The notes beneath the pieces were generated by a model, which was not told where the DNA came from, made no database searches, and worked only from the letters and a program-made list of their open reading frames with translations. A stretch of 64,000 nucleotides of DNA. Origin: Streptomyces sp. CB02261. Its GTDB lineage: Bacteria > Actinomycetota > Actinomycetes > Streptomycetales > Streptomycetaceae. The translations under genes were made by a program, and so were the position numbers. Where the stretch lies: positions 71,478-135,477 of the forward strand of contig NZ_LIVX01000003.1 in NCBI RefSeq assembly GCF_001905665.1. The letters run 5' to 3'. Shown piece by piece: positions 23,997 to 33,089 of this stretch. Numbering within the stretch: the stretch's first letter is position 1; each line of letters starts with the position of its first letter.

Positions 23997-26104
23997 CCGT
24001 CGTACTCTCCGGGCTCCGGGCGCGCTGGGCCTCCTTCCTCGGGGGGTTCGTCGCGCTCGCCCTCGGGGTCGGGCTGCTCACGACCATGGGGCTCGGCCTC
24101 TCCGCCACGTTCGACGCACCCGAGCGCTCGCCTCAGCGGTTCGCCTCCTCGCCCGTCGTCGTGCAGGGTCAGGACCGGCTGACGCTGGACGTGCGGCGGG
24201 GGCCGGGGACCGCCTCCGTGTCGCTGCCGCTCGACCGTCCACAGTTTGTGGACAGCGAACTGCTGCGCGAGCTCCGCGTCCGCTGGACCGTCACCACCTC
24301 GGGCGGCCCCGACGCCGTCGGTGTCGACGCCCCGGCCGCCGAGGTCCGGGCCCTCGTCGGCGACCGCGCCCGGGTCCTCACCGGCGGCGAGCGGCGGCAC
24401 GCCGATCCCGGATCCGAACGGGACGCCGACGCGCTCGTCGGCCTCAACGCCCTCCTCGGCACCTCCGGCGGCGTCACCGCCTTCGTCTCGATCTTCGTCG
24501 TCGCCTCCACCTTCGCGTTCGCCGTGGCACTGCGCCGCCGCGAGTTCGGGCTGCTCAGGACCGCCGGAGCCACCCCCGGGCAGATCAGGCGGCTCCTCCT
24601 CGCCGAAGCGACGGCGCTCGGCGTGCTCGCCTCCGGGGCCGGCTGCGCGCTCGGCGCCCTGGGCGCGCCCCTGCTCGCGAGGACCCTCGTCGACGGCGGC
24701 CTGGCACCCGCGTGGTTCACGGTCGGCGGGCCCGTCTGGCCCTTCCACGCCGCCTTCTGGACGGGCGTGACCGTGGCCCTCGCCGGGGCCGTCGCCGCGT
24801 CCCGGCGCGCCGGGAAGGTCGGGCCGACGGCAGCGCTCCGCGAGGCGGACGTCGACGCCGACACCCTGCCGCTCGGCCGCGCGCTGCTCGGCACGGCACT
24901 GCTCGTGACGGGCCTCGGGCTCCTTGTCTGGACGTGCGCCACGGACCCCTCCGCGCTGCTCAAACGGAAGACGTACACGACCCTTCCGATGCTCCTGATC
25001 ACCGGTGTCGCGCTGCTCTCCCCGCTGCTCGTCCGCCCGGTGGCCCGGCTGCTGCGGCTGCGGGGTGCGGTGGGGACGCTGGTACGGGAGAACAGCGCGG
25101 CCTCCGTACGCCGTACCGCCGCCGTCGCCGCTCCCGTCCTCGTGACGGTGGCGCTCGCCGGGACGCTCTTCGGCTCGGCGACGAGCATCACGCGGGCGAA
25201 GGAGGTCGAGGCACGGGACCGGACGGCCGCCGAGTACGTCGTGACGGGCGCCGACCTGCGGCCGGTGGCGGCGCCGCCCGGGGCGGTCGTGTCCCCGACC
25301 GGGGCGACCTCGGTGTTCGTACGGGACGGGGCCGAGGCCGTCGTCAGGTACGGAGCCCGGGCGGTCACCGACCCGGCGGCCTTCGCCGAGCTGGCACGGC
25401 TGCCCGTGGTCGCCGGTGACCTGCGGGACCTCGACGACCGGTCGATCGTCGTCAACGAGGAGTTCGAGCGGCGCCGGGTGGGCGAGACCGTGGAGGTCTG
25501 GCGCGCGGACGGAACGGGTCCGGTACGGCTCCGGGTGGCCGCCGTCCTCGCCCTGGGGACCGGCGACAACGGGCCGTACGTCACACGGGCGAACGCCCCC
25601 GGTTCCGCCCCCGACCGGATCGAGGCGCGGGGCGGCGGTCCGGCCACCGCACCGGCCCTGGAGGCGAGCGGCGGGACCGTCAGGACGGCCGAGGCGTGGG
25701 CCGAGGCCGGGCACCGGGAGGGCGACAACCCGCAGAAACGGCTCGGCATGGCGCTGGTCCTCGGCATCGCCCTGGTCTACACGGTGATCGGCCTGGTCAA
25801 CACCCTGCTCATGGCGACCTCCGTACGCGGAGCGGAGCTGGCCTCGCTGCGGCTCGCCGGGGCCACCCGGGCCCAGATCCTGCGGGTGGTGACGGGCGAG
25901 GCGACCCTCGCCGTCGCGATCGGCACCGTCCTCGGCCTCGTGGTGACCGCCCTCGTCCTGGGCGCCCTGGGAGCCGGCCTGGCCGCCCTCTCGGCGCCGG
26001 TGGCCCTGGCCCTTCCGTGGGCCACGGTCGGCGCGGCGGCGGGCGTGTGCGCGACGGTCGCGGTCGCCGCGTCGGCCCTCCCCGCGTGGCGCCTGACGCG
26101 CTGA
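23990..26104 (+). CDS. FtsX-like ABC transporter permease
   Basis: The 704-residue membrane protein belongs to the FtsX/MacB permease family. It has an N-terminal helix, a first external region, an FtsX block near residues 160-270 (REFGLLRTAGATPGQIRRLLLAEATALG), a central helix pair with a large second external loop, and a second FtsX block near the C-terminus (ELASLRLAGATRAQILRVVTGEATLAV). Duplicated blocks are typical of Streptomyces members that accompany MacB-type ATPases. It is shorter than the 833-residue relative at 41064-43565. The GTG start has GGGAGG five bases upstream and overlaps the ATPase gene. Confidence 0.92.
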   Translation: MLTVVLSGLRARWASFLGGFVALALGVGLLTTMGLGLSATFDAPERSPQRFASSPVVVQGQDRLTLDVRRGPGTASVSLPLDRPQFVDSELLRELRVRWTVTTSGGPDAVGVDAPAAEVRALVGDRARVLTGGERRHADPGSERDADALVGLNALLGTSGGVTAFVSIFVVASTFAFAVALRRREFGLLRTAGATPGQIRRLLLAEATALGVLASGAGCALGALGAPLLARTLVDGGLAPAWFTVGGPVWPFHAAFWTGVTVALAGAVAASRRAGKVGPTAALREADVDADTLPLGRALLGTALLVTGLGLLVWTCATDPSALLKRKTYTTLPMLLITGVALLSPLLVRPVARLLRLRGAVGTLVRENSAASVRRTAAVAAPVLVTVALAGTLFGSATSITRAKEVEARDRTAAEYVVTGADLRPVAAPPGAVVSPTGATSVFVRDGAEAVVRYGARAVTDPAAFAELARLPVVAGDLRDLDDRSIVVNEEFERRRVGETVEVWRADGTGPVRLRVAAVLALGTGDNGPYVTRANAPGSAPDRIEARGGGPATAPALEASGGTVRTAEAWAEAGHREGDNPQKRLGMALVLGIALVYTVIGLVNTLLMATSVRGAELASLRLAGATRAQILRVVTGEATLAVAIGTVLGLVVTALVLGALGAGLAALSAPVALALPWATVGAAAGVCATVAVAASALPAWRLTR

Positions 26105-26119
26105 GCGGCCAAGGTGGAC

Positions 26120-26162
26120 GGCGGGGCGGTGGCCGGGGTCGGAGCCGGGCCACCGCCCCGCC
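26120..26162. terminator. Terminator between FtsX and acetyltransferase genes
   Basis: A 15-bp perfect stem (GGCGGGGCGGTGGCC, 26120-26134, with its complement at 26148-26162) closes a 13-base loop. It begins 15 bases after the permease stop and lies between converging genes. Its right arm is also part of a direct repeat (26150-26275). Confidence 0.65.
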
Positions 26163-26275
26163 CTACGCCCCTGCCGACGCCGTCGTCCCCGTCGCCACCG
26201 TTGTCCCGCTCGCCCCCGTCGCCACCGTCGCCACCGCCCCGCCCTACGCCCCTGCCGGCGCCGTCGTCCCCGTCG
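26150..26275. repeat. 45-bp direct repeat spanning the acetyltransferase stop
   Basis: Bases 26150-26194 and 26231-26275 match at 44 of 45 positions and lie 81 bases apart. The second copy covers the stop codon and last ten codons of the leftward acetyltransferase gene. The sequence between is built of GTCGCCACC- and GTCGTCCCC-type 9-mers, so this gene end is expanding by slippage or duplication. Confidence 0.85.
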
Positions 26276-26888
26276 TCCCCGTCGTCCCGGTCGTCCCGGT
26301 CGTCCCCGGCGTCCCCGGCGCCCCCGCCGCCCGCGCGGACTTGGCCGCCCTCCACTCCGGGGCGAGGACCGACCAGACCTCCTCGTCGTGGAGTCGGCCC
26401 CGGTAGGCGTAGCTCTCCCTCAGGACCGCGTCCCTGCTCATGCCGAGCCGGCGGGCCACGGCGATGCTCGGCGCGTTGTCGGAGGACACCACCCACTCCA
26501 CCCGGTGGATCCCCCGTACCTCGATCGCCCAGTCGATGAGCGTCCGCGCCGCGCGGGTCACCAGGCCCTTGCCGACGCCCGCCGGCTCCAGCCAGCAGCC
26601 CGCCTCGGCCGTGCCGGCGGCCGGGTCCAGCTGCCGGAGGATCACGGCGCCGACGAGGGTGCCGTCGGACCAGATGCCGTGGATGCGCCCCGAGTCGGTG
26701 GCCGTCTTCTCGGCGTACAGGCGGAGGTAGGCGCGGCTCGACTCCAGGTCGGTGACGACGTCGGGGAGTCCGTTGCGGGCGCCGATGAACTCCCGCCCCC
26801 GGTCCATGTGCGCCAGGAACTCGTCGGCCTGCCACGGTTCGAGCGGCCGCAGCTCCGCGCCGTCGTCGCCCAGGGGTATCGCGTACAT
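26244..26888 (-). CDS. GNAT family N-acetyltransferase (RimJ/RimL type)
   Basis: The 214-residue protein has the GNAT fold: an N-terminal [24 protein letters not shown], central [24 protein letters not shown], the acetyl-CoA loop with [11 protein letters not shown] (variant of Q/RxxGxG/A), and the C-terminal [25 protein letters not shown] typical of RimJ/RimL ribosomal-protein or alarmone acetyltransferases. The last 25 residues are a Gly-Thr-Pro-rich tail (repeated GTT) matching the repeated DNA at this gene's end. The ATG at 26888 has GGAAGG upstream; a longer form has no ribosome site. Confidence 0.9.
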   Translation of the reverse strand: MYAIPLGDDGAELRPLEPWQADEFLAHMDRGREFIGARNGLPDVVTDLESSRAYLRLYAEKTATDSGRIHGIWSDGTLVGAVILRQLDPAAGTAEAGCWLEPAGVGKGLVTRAARTLIDWAIEVRGIHRVEWVVSSDNAPSIAVARRLGMSRDAVLRESYAYRGRLHDEEVWSVLAPEWRAAKSARAAGAPGTPGTTGTTGTTGTTGTTAPAGA

Positions 26889-26953
26889 CGTCGTCGCCTT
26901 CCACGGTCGGGTCCATCCGGCGGGAGTCAGCACCGGCCCTCAGTACACAACAC

Positions 26954-27029
26954 CACTCGGCACTCGGCACTCGGCACTCGGCACTCGGCACTCGGCACTC
27001 GGCACTCGGCACTCGGCACTCGGCACTCG
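26954..27029. repeat. CACTCGG heptamer tandem array
   Basis: Ten perfect copies of the 7-mer CACTCGG run from 26954 to 27023, with a partial eleventh to 27029. The array lies in a 178-base gap between the leftward acetyltransferase and the leftward oxidoreductase, upstream of the acetyltransferase. Nothing else is evident in the gap. Confidence 0.95.
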
Positions 27030-27066
27030 CGGCGAGGATCCTCGTACTCCCCCCCCGGATCTTCCC

Positions 27067-27993
27067 CTACGGAACAAGGACCAACTTGCCCCGCACCCGC
27101 CCCGTCTCGCTCAGCTCCTGGGCGCGCGCCGCCTCCTTCAGGGGGAGCGTGTCGGCGAGCCGGACCGCGAGGGTGCCCGCCTCCGCCGCGCGCGCGTGGG
27201 CCGTGAGTCCGGCCCGCACGGCCTCCGGGTCGCCCATGACGCCCGTGAAGGTGATGCCGTGCTTCGCCGCGTCGACGTCCGCGATCGTCGCGATCCGTTC
27301 CTTCGCCGCCTCGGCCCCGCCGAGGAGCTCGATCGCGACCGGCAGCACACCGTGTCCGGCCGCGTCGAAGACGGCGTCGACGCCGTCGGGGGCGGCGGCC
27401 CGGACCCGGTCGGTCAGACCCTCCCCGTACTCCACGGGGATCGCGCCGAGTTCGCGCAGGTACGCGTGGTTGGCGCCGGACGCGCTGCCGATCACCGTGA
27501 CCCCGGCCGCGACGGCGAGCTGCACGCCCACGGAGCCGACGACTCCGGCCGCTCCGTGCAGGAACAGCGTCTCGCCCGCCCGGACGCCGATCAGGTCCAG
27601 GACGCGCTGTGCCGTCTCCGTCGCCACCGGCAGGCTCGCGGCGGACGCCCAGGAGAGCCCGGCGGGCTTGGGCACGACGAGGCCGGCGATGGCGTACTGG
27701 GCGTAGGCGCCGGTCTTCGTCCAGCCGAGGACCTCGTCGCCGACGGCCAGGTCGTCGACGCCCTCGCCGACCTTGTCGACGGTGCCGGCGAACTCCAGGC
27801 CGGGGACGGCCGGAAAGGTGGTCGGGTAGAACTCCTCGACCCAGCCGTAACGGCGCTTCCAGTCCACCGGGTTGAGCCCGACGGCCGCGACCTTCACCCG
27901 GACCTCGCCGGGGCCGGGCTCCGGTACGGCTACGCCGGTCGCGTGGCGCAGCACCTCGGGGCCGCCGAACTCCTCGTACACGATCGCTTCCAT
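27067..27993 (-). CDS. NADP-dependent quinone oxidoreductase-like protein
   Basis: The 308-residue medium-chain reductase has an N-terminal GroES-like part ([32 protein letters not shown]) and a Rossmann part with [17 protein letters not shown] (about 145-161). Cysteine and histidine zinc ligands of alcohol dehydrogenases are missing, which places it with zinc-free quinone oxidoreductases. It should reduce quinones or enals with NADPH. GGAGG is six bases before the ATG. No operon partner is adjacent. Confidence 0.93.
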   Translation of the reverse strand: MEAIVYEEFGGPEVLRHATGVAVPEPGPGEVRVKVAAVGLNPVDWKRRYGWVEEFYPTTFPAVPGLEFAGTVDKVGEGVDDLAVGDEVLGWTKTGAYAQYAIAGLVVPKPAGLSWASAASLPVATETAQRVLDLIGVRAGETLFLHGAAGVVGSVGVQLAVAAGVTVIGSASGANHAYLRELGAIPVEYGEGLTDRVRAAAPDGVDAVFDAAGHGVLPVAIELLGGAEAAKERIATIADVDAAKHGITFTGVMGDPEAVRAGLTAHARAAEAGTLAVRLADTLPLKEAARAQELSETGRVRGKLVLVP

Positions 27994-28134
27994 CTCAGCC
28001 TCCACAGCAGCCCGTTCACTTCGACGGGTCCCAGCCTGCGCTGCCGGGCACCGACTCCCCGCCCTCCTGACGGCCAGTGCCGCCTGGCCGAAAGACGGGC
28101 CGCGACCCGGCCCTCCCCCCGTACGCTCGACCGC

Positions 28135-29379
28135 ATGGACGCGCTCACGCTGACCACGGCGTACGAGATCATCCGGCAGCCGCTCGGGGAGATCCTCCCC
28201 AAGGTCTCGGCGGCCCTCGCCCCCTTCGTCCCGCACGTGGACGCGGCCGAACTCTCCACCCACTGCGCCCACTCCCCCTTCAAGGCGCTCGGCGGTACGG
28301 AGCTGCTGACGGCCACCGAACTGGCGCCGCTGCTCGCCGCCGGCGTGCCGGGGAGCCCCTGGCAGGGCACGGCGACGATCGGCGGCCGGGAGCGGCGGGT
28401 CGTCGCCGTCACGAGCCACGCGACCGTGCGCGGGGCGGTGCTCGTGCTCGTACGGGAGGACGGCGCCGCCCCGGTCGACGCGGCCGCGCTCACCGTGGCG
28501 CAGGCCCTGTGGGACCTGGTGGCGGGGCACTTCGACCGGTTCGCGGTCGAGGCGCTGCCGGGGGCCCTCGCCCGTTCGCGGGCGGCCGCAGACACCCGGG
28601 CCCGGGTCATCGCGGAACTGACGGCCTCGCACACGGCGGCGCTCTCCGGCGTCCTCGGTGTGCTGCGCAGCAGGGCCCTGGACGACACCACGGCCCGTAC
28701 GACCGCGACCGACCTGGCCGCGTCCGCGCTGATCGAGATGCGGGCGGAGCAGCGGCGGGACCGGGCGCTCGCGGAGGAGCCCGCCCAGGACGCCTTCGAG
28801 CGGCTGGCCGGCGAGCTGCGGCCGATGCTGCGGCACAGCCAGGTCCGGCTCGACCTGGGGGCGCCGGACGCGACCCGGTCGCTCGCGGCGGACGTGGCTC
28901 ACAGCGCGCGGGCGATCGTACGGTCCCTGCTCCTGATCGTGCTCGAACAGGACTCGGTCCGCCGGATCCACGTCGGCTGGCAGCTGACCGAACACGAACT
29001 GCGGGCGTCCGTACGGGACGACGGGGCGGGTGCGCTCGCCCCTTGCGACCTGGGGGCGGGCACGATCCGGGACCGGCTCGACGTGCTCGGCGGGCGGCTC
29101 GACATGGACGCGGTCCCCGGCTGGGGCACGACGATCACGGCGGTGATCCCGCTGGCGGCACCGGCCGCCCCGGTCGGAGCGGCGCACCCGCTGTCCGGCC
29201 TCGGCGAACGGGAGGTGGAGGTCCTGCGCCATCTGGCTCTGGGGCACCGCAACCGGCGGATCGCCGAGGAGCTGCACATCAGCGAATCGACGGTGAAGTT
29301 CCACGTCGCGAACATCCTCAACAAACTGTCCGTCAACTCCCGAGGCGAAGCAGCAGCCCTCTTCCACGCGGCGGCGTAG
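28135..29379 (+). CDS. LuxR-type regulator fused to a histidine-kinase-like ATPase
   Basis: The 414-residue protein combines a sensor-like N-terminus (1-150), a helix pair resembling the DHp of NarL-type kinases (about 160-235, with [18 protein letters not shown] instead of the usual RxLHD), a GHKL ATPase domain (about 255-345: [28 protein letters not shown]) and a C-terminal LuxR HTH (350-414: [36 protein letters not shown]). The phosphorylatable His-Asp pair is not obvious. Sensing, ATP binding and DNA binding in one chain would bypass a receiver domain. The start codon has no ribosome site, so the mRNA may be leaderless. No partner gene is adjacent. Confidence 0.88.
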   Translation: MDALTLTTAYEIIRQPLGEILPKVSAALAPFVPHVDAAELSTHCAHSPFKALGGTELLTATELAPLLAAGVPGSPWQGTATIGGRERRVVAVTSHATVRGAVLVLVREDGAAPVDAAALTVAQALWDLVAGHFDRFAVEALPGALARSRAAADTRARVIAELTASHTAALSGVLGVLRSRALDDTTARTTATDLAASALIEMRAEQRRDRALAEEPAQDAFERLAGELRPMLRHSQVRLDLGAPDATRSLAADVAHSARAIVRSLLLIVLEQDSVRRIHVGWQLTEHELRASVRDDGAGALAPCDLGAGTIRDRLDVLGGRLDMDAVPGWGTTITAVIPLAAPAAPVGAAHPLSGLGEREVEVLRHLALGHRNRRIAEELHISESTVKFHVANILNKLSVNSRGEAAALFHAAA

Positions 29380-29862
29380 CCCGCACGTTGTGGGCATGGT
29401 GGGCAAGCCCCTGACCACGCACGTTGTGGGCATCTCGTCCGCAGGGGCGGAGCGGGCGGCAACTCCCGACCACGCACGTTGTGGGCATCTGTTCCGCAAG
29501 AGCGGAACGGGTGGGCACAACGCCGACGACGGCGCTCAGCCGCCCCCGGACCCGGCCCACCAGGTGGGCGCCCTTCGCCCGAGCCCGGACCTCGGGAGCG
29601 CCGTACCGGCAGGAGGCCTGGGCCCGGCAGGGGCGCCGTCCCGTGTGCCCACCCGTTCCGCCCAGCGGGACGATCGCCCGCTCGGGAGGGGGCGCCGCCC
29701 AGTCGGCTTCGCCCCGCGGCGAACCCGACGCCCACACAGGAGGGGCACCGCCCACCCGTCCCGCGCCCGACGGGACGATCGCCCACACGGAGGGGGCAGC
29801 GCCACGCCGCATGGCGGCTCGGCGGCGCGGCGCTGTCAGTGCCGGCTGCCAGACTCGCACCC
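29380..29862. repeat. Repeat-rich non-coding region with CGCACGTTGTGGGCAT copies
   Basis: No convincing gene lies in these 483 bases. CGCACGTTGTGGGCAT occurs at 29382-29397, 29418-29433 and 29473-29488; the last two share GACCA before and CT after. The third copy leads into a hairpin (GTTCCGC 29491-29497 with GCGGAAC 29502-29508) whose outer arm ends CACAACG, so the site can fold as a two-part stem. Further on, GGGACGATCGCCC appears twice and GGAGGGG-CACCGCCC-like sequence three times (29660-29815). This looks like a cluster of small interspersed palindromic elements; the first hairpin could end the LuxR gene. Confidence 0.7.
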
Positions 29863-31554
29863 ATGACCGAGAGGTGGGCCCTCGCACCCGAGGCCGAGGG
29901 CGACGGAGCACTGCTCGTGCCCCTCGGCCCGGACGGCCTGCCCGCGGGCGAGACCCGGCGCGAGCCGGACCTGGTGGCGGCCGTACGGGCGCGGCCCGAG
30001 GTGGCCCGCTGGGTGTGGCGGTCGACGGCCGAGGTGTACCCCCGGCTGCTCGCCGCCGGCGTACGCGTCGAGCGGTGCTACGACATGGAGGACGCCGAGC
30101 AGCTGCTCCTCGGCCACGAGGGCCGCCTCGGCGAGCCCCGCTCGGCGGCGGCGGCCTGGGCGCGCCTGCGGAACGCGCCGGTGCCCCCCGATCCGCCCCA
30201 GCGCGGCGCGGAGCCCGGTTCGCAGGACTCGCTCTTCGAGCCGCGCCCGGTGGCCTCCGTACCCTTCGACGGCCTCCTCGCGGTGTACGCGGAGCAGCTG
30301 CGCCGCCACGACCTGGCGGAGCACCCGGGCAGGATGCGGCTGCTCACGGCCGCCGAGTCGGCGGGGATGCTGGTCGCGGCGGAGATGCACCGGGCGGGCC
30401 TGCCGTGGCGGGCGGACGTGCACCGGGACCTGCTGCACGAGCTGCTGGGCGAGCGGTACGCGGGCGGGGGCGAGCCACGCCGCCTCGCCGAGCTCGCGGA
30501 GGAGGTGTCCGCGGCGTTCGGGCGCCGGGTCCGGCCGGACCTGCCCGCCGACGTGGTGAAGGCCTTCGCGCAGGCCGGTGTGCGGCTGAGGTCGACCCGC
30601 CGCTGGGAGCTGGAGGAGATCGACCACCCGGCGGTGGCGCCGCTGGTCGCGTACAAGAAGCTGTACCGGATCTGGACGGCCCACGGCTGGTCGTGGCTCC
30701 AGGACTGGGTGCGGGACGGACGTTTCCGCCCGGAGTACCTGCCGGGGGGCACGGTCAGCGGGCGCTGGACGACGAACGGCGGCGGGGCGCTGCAGATCCC
30801 GAAGGTGATCCGGCGGGCGGTGGTGGCGGACCCGGGCTGGCGCCTGGTGGTGGCCGACGCCGACCAGATGGAGCCGCGCGTCCTGGCCGCGATCTCCCGG
30901 GACCCGGGCCTGATGGAGGTCGCGGGGCACCCGGACGACCTCTACACCCGTCTGTCGGACCGGGCCTTCTCCGGCGACCGCGACCACGCCAAGATCGCGC
31001 TCCTGGGCGCGATCTACGGGCAGACCAGCGGCGACGGCCTGAAGAACCTGGCGGCGCTGCGGCGGCGCTTCCCGCGCGCGGTGGCCTACGTCGACGAGGC
31101 GGCGAAGGCGGGCGAGGAGGGCCGGCTCGTGCGGACCTGGCTGGGCAGAACCAGCCCCCGGGCGGTCGGCGCGGGCGACGACGACGAGGCGGGGCTGCCG
31201 CAGGAGGGTGGTGAACCGGTGGCCGAGGAGGGCGAGTTCGTCCCCGGGTACGCCTCGGGGAACGCGCGGGCGCGGGGCCGGTTCACCCGTAACTTCGTGG
31301 TGCAGGGCAGCGCGGCCGACTGGGCGCTGCTGATGCTGGCGGCGTTGCGGCGGGCCTTGGCGGGGATGCGGGCGGAGCTGGTGTTCTTCCAGCACGACGA
31401 GGTGATCGTGCACTGTCCGGCGGAGGAGGCGGTGGGGGTCACGGAGGCGATCCGGGCGGCCGGGGACGAGGCGGGGCGGATCGCGTTCGGGGAGACGCCG
31501 GTGCGGTTCCCGTTCACGACGGCGACGGTCGAGCGGTACGCGGACGCCAAGTAG
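29863..31554 (+). CDS. PolA-like bifunctional 3'-5' exonuclease/DNA polymerase
   Basis: The 563-residue protein has an intact family A polymerase core. Motif A is DADQMEPRVLAA (metal Asp and the QxE pair), motif B is RDHAKIALLGAIYG (fingers Arg, Lys and Tyr kept; the O-helix Phe is Leu) and motif C is HDEVIV. The first 170 residues correspond to the exonuclease region but show no clear DxE triad, so exonuclease activity is doubtful. There is an insertion of about 30 acidic residues (GDDDEAGLPQEGGEPVAEEG) between motifs B and C. No 5'-3' nuclease domain is present. The ATG at 29863 follows no strong ribosome site. The protein is a second family A polymerase beside housekeeping PolA; streptomycetes commonly have one. 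Confidence 0.9.
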   Translation: MTERWALAPEAEGDGALLVPLGPDGLPAGETRREPDLVAAVRARPEVARWVWRSTAEVYPRLLAAGVRVERCYDMEDAEQLLLGHEGRLGEPRSAAAAWARLRNAPVPPDPPQRGAEPGSQDSLFEPRPVASVPFDGLLAVYAEQLRRHDLAEHPGRMRLLTAAESAGMLVAAEMHRAGLPWRADVHRDLLHELLGERYAGGGEPRRLAELAEEVSAAFGRRVRPDLPADVVKAFAQAGVRLRSTRRWELEEIDHPAVAPLVAYKKLYRIWTAHGWSWLQDWVRDGRFRPEYLPGGTVSGRWTTNGGGALQIPKVIRRAVVADPGWRLVVADADQMEPRVLAAISRDPGLMEVAGHPDDLYTRLSDRAFSGDRDHAKIALLGAIYGQTSGDGLKNLAALRRRFPRAVAYVDEAAKAGEEGRLVRTWLGRTSPRAVGAGDDDEAGLPQEGGEPVAEEGEFVPGYASGNARARGRFTRNFVVQGSAADWALLMLAALRRALAGMRAELVFFQHDEVIVHCPAEEAVGVTEAIRAAGDEAGRIAFGETPVRFPFTTATVERYADAK

Positions 31555-31568
31555 GCGCGAGGAGAAGA

Positions 31569-31609
31569 GGAGTGGGCTCCGCCCCGCACTGCGGGGCGGA
31601 GCCCACTCC
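31569..31609. terminator. Strong bidirectional terminator after the PolA-like gene
   Basis: A perfect 19-bp stem (31569-31587 with 31591-31609) around a 3-base loop lies between the PolA-like gene and a converging lipoprotein-like gene. The stem is GC-rich, with A/G-rich sequence to its left. Confidence 0.9.
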
Positions 31610-31638
31610 GGCCTACCCGACCGTCCCGGCGGGCCCGC

Positions 31639-32952
31639 TCACTCCGGCGGCGCCTGCAGCCGCAGCCAGTCGGTGCTCAGGGCGATCGTCTTCAGCTGCT
31701 CCATGCTCAGCGCGGGCTCGGCGCGGGTGGCGTCCTCGTGCTGGGCGCCGGTGTTGAAGGCCGAGACGACGACCCGGAAGCCGTCCGGTGTGATGGTGTC
31801 CGCGGTCCACCACACGACACCGGCGCCGCCCTTCTCACCGGGCTGCTGGGTGAGCTTCACCAGGCGGCCGTCGGGGAGCGTGGTGACGTCCCCGCTGCCG
31901 AAGAGGTCACCGACGACACCGCCCATGTTCGGCTGGACGTTGATCTGGACGAGGCTCTCGCCCTTGCCGTCGTCGACGACCACGAAGCCGTAGCCGGAGT
32001 CCGCGCCCTTGTCGGCGACCTTGAGGCCCGTGGGCAGGAGGGAGAGCAGGGTGCTCTGGACGGCGGGGCCGCCCAGCTCGCCCGGCGGCTGCTGGGAGCC
32101 GGCGCCCGGCCTCTTCGTCTTCGGTTCCGCGGGCAGCTGCTTCAGGAGCTGCTGCCAGGCGTCGGCGGTGACGAGGGCCTTCAGCTGGGCGGGGGTGAAG
32201 GGCGGGTTCTCCCGGCTGATCGCGGCCCCCTTCTCGGCGGCGGCGTTGTACTCGGTGACGTCGATGAGGAAGCGGTCCTTGGTGAGCAGCACCGCCCGCC
32301 ACGCCTTGGTCTCCTCGCGCCGGTCGGGGTACTCGTACCCCTGGAAGATCATCAGCCGGGAGCCGTTCGGCAGCCGCTCGGTCGAGCAGTCGTCGAAGGA
32401 GACGTGCGTCCTCGACGGGCACGTCACCTGCTCGTCGACCGCCTCGCCGGTGCCGTGGGCGCGGTGGAGGCCGAGGGAGACGCCCGCCTTGCCCCTGCCG
32501 TCGTCGTAGACGCCCTGGACGTACTGCTCCTTGCCTTCCAGGTTCTCGATCTCCCACGTGCCGGCCGGGGTGTTGGCCTGGAGGACGGCCGCGAGGTCCT
32601 TGACCGCGATCTGCGCCTGGAGCGGTTTCTTCACGACGGGCCCGGTCGGGTCCGACGCGCCGGCGGTCGGCTTGGGGGTCTTGGGCGCCCCCGCGACGGA
32701 GACGTGGTCCGGGGCACCGGAGGGCGAGAGCAGGGAGCCGCCCCACACCCCGCCGATGCCGACGGCGGCGAGGGCGAGGACGCCACCGGTCACCGCGAGG
32801 CGGCGGCGGAACAGGCGGCGCCGGCCGCGCCGGAGGCCGCCCTCGACCAGCTCGCGCCGGTCGTCGACGTCGAAGCCGTCGCCGGTGCGGCGCAGGACCG
32901 CGCCGAGCTCCTCCTCGAATCCCTCGTGCGGGGAATCTGCGTTCTGGGGCAT
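31639..32952 (-). CDS. Membrane-anchored exported protein paired with a sigma factor
   Basis: The 437-residue protein has a cytoplasmic N-terminus (1-48, with FEEELGAVLRRTGDGFD and a basic RRGRRRLFRRR), one membrane helix (about 51-69) and a 365-residue extracytoplasmic part. That part has two similar segments of Asp/Gly-rich sequence (LMIFQGYEYPDRREETKAW, LVKLTQQPGEKGGAGVVWW and AFNTGAQHEDATR) without a family I recognise. Two cysteines (about 150 and 170) could pair outside. The N-terminus plus helix plus position behind a SigE-type sigma gene match an anti-sigma factor. A 19-bp repeat array lies between the two genes. Confidence 0.78.
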   Translation of the reverse strand: MPQNADSPHEGFEEELGAVLRRTGDGFDVDDRRELVEGGLRRGRRRLFRRRLAVTGGVLALAAVGIGGVWGGSLLSPSGAPDHVSVAGAPKTPKPTAGASDPTGPVVKKPLQAQIAVKDLAAVLQANTPAGTWEIENLEGKEQYVQGVYDDGRGKAGVSLGLHRAHGTGEAVDEQVTCPSRTHVSFDDCSTERLPNGSRLMIFQGYEYPDRREETKAWRAVLLTKDRFLIDVTEYNAAAEKGAAISRENPPFTPAQLKALVTADAWQQLLKQLPAEPKTKRPGAGSQQPPGELGGPAVQSTLLSLLPTGLKVADKGADSGYGFVVVDDGKGESLVQINVQPNMGGVVGDLFGSGDVTTLPDGRLVKLTQQPGEKGGAGVVWWTADTITPDGFRVVVSAFNTGAQHEDATRAEPALSMEQLKTIALSTDWLRLQAPPE

Positions 32953-33003
32953 GTCGAATTCACCGTCTCCGGTTGGTTGAAAGACAGGGGGTGGTGCGGG
33001 ATC

Positions 33004-33079
33004 CGCCGCGGTCGTCCTGGGGCACCGCGGTCGTCCGGGGGCACCGCGGTCGTCCGGGGGCACCGCGGTCGTCCGGGGC
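33004..33079. repeat. 19-bp tandem repeat in a sigma/anti-sigma gap
   Basis: Three near-identical copies of CACCGCGGTCGTCCGGGGG (33023-33041, 33042-33060 and 33061-33078) and one degenerate copy before them. The array fills the 137 bases between the stop of the SigE-type gene (33090) and the start of the downstream membrane protein (32952), and includes no ribosome site of its own. Confidence 0.9.
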
Positions 33080-33089
33080 GGCCTCGCCG

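Noticed and set aside
20573..25714. Open frame of 1713 codons on the minus strand
   Set aside because: Only the downstream part (DUF2786 gene, 20573-21700) has family sequence. The rest is antisense to the NmrA-like and ABC/FtsX genes and reads as low-complexity Arg/Gly/Pro sequence.
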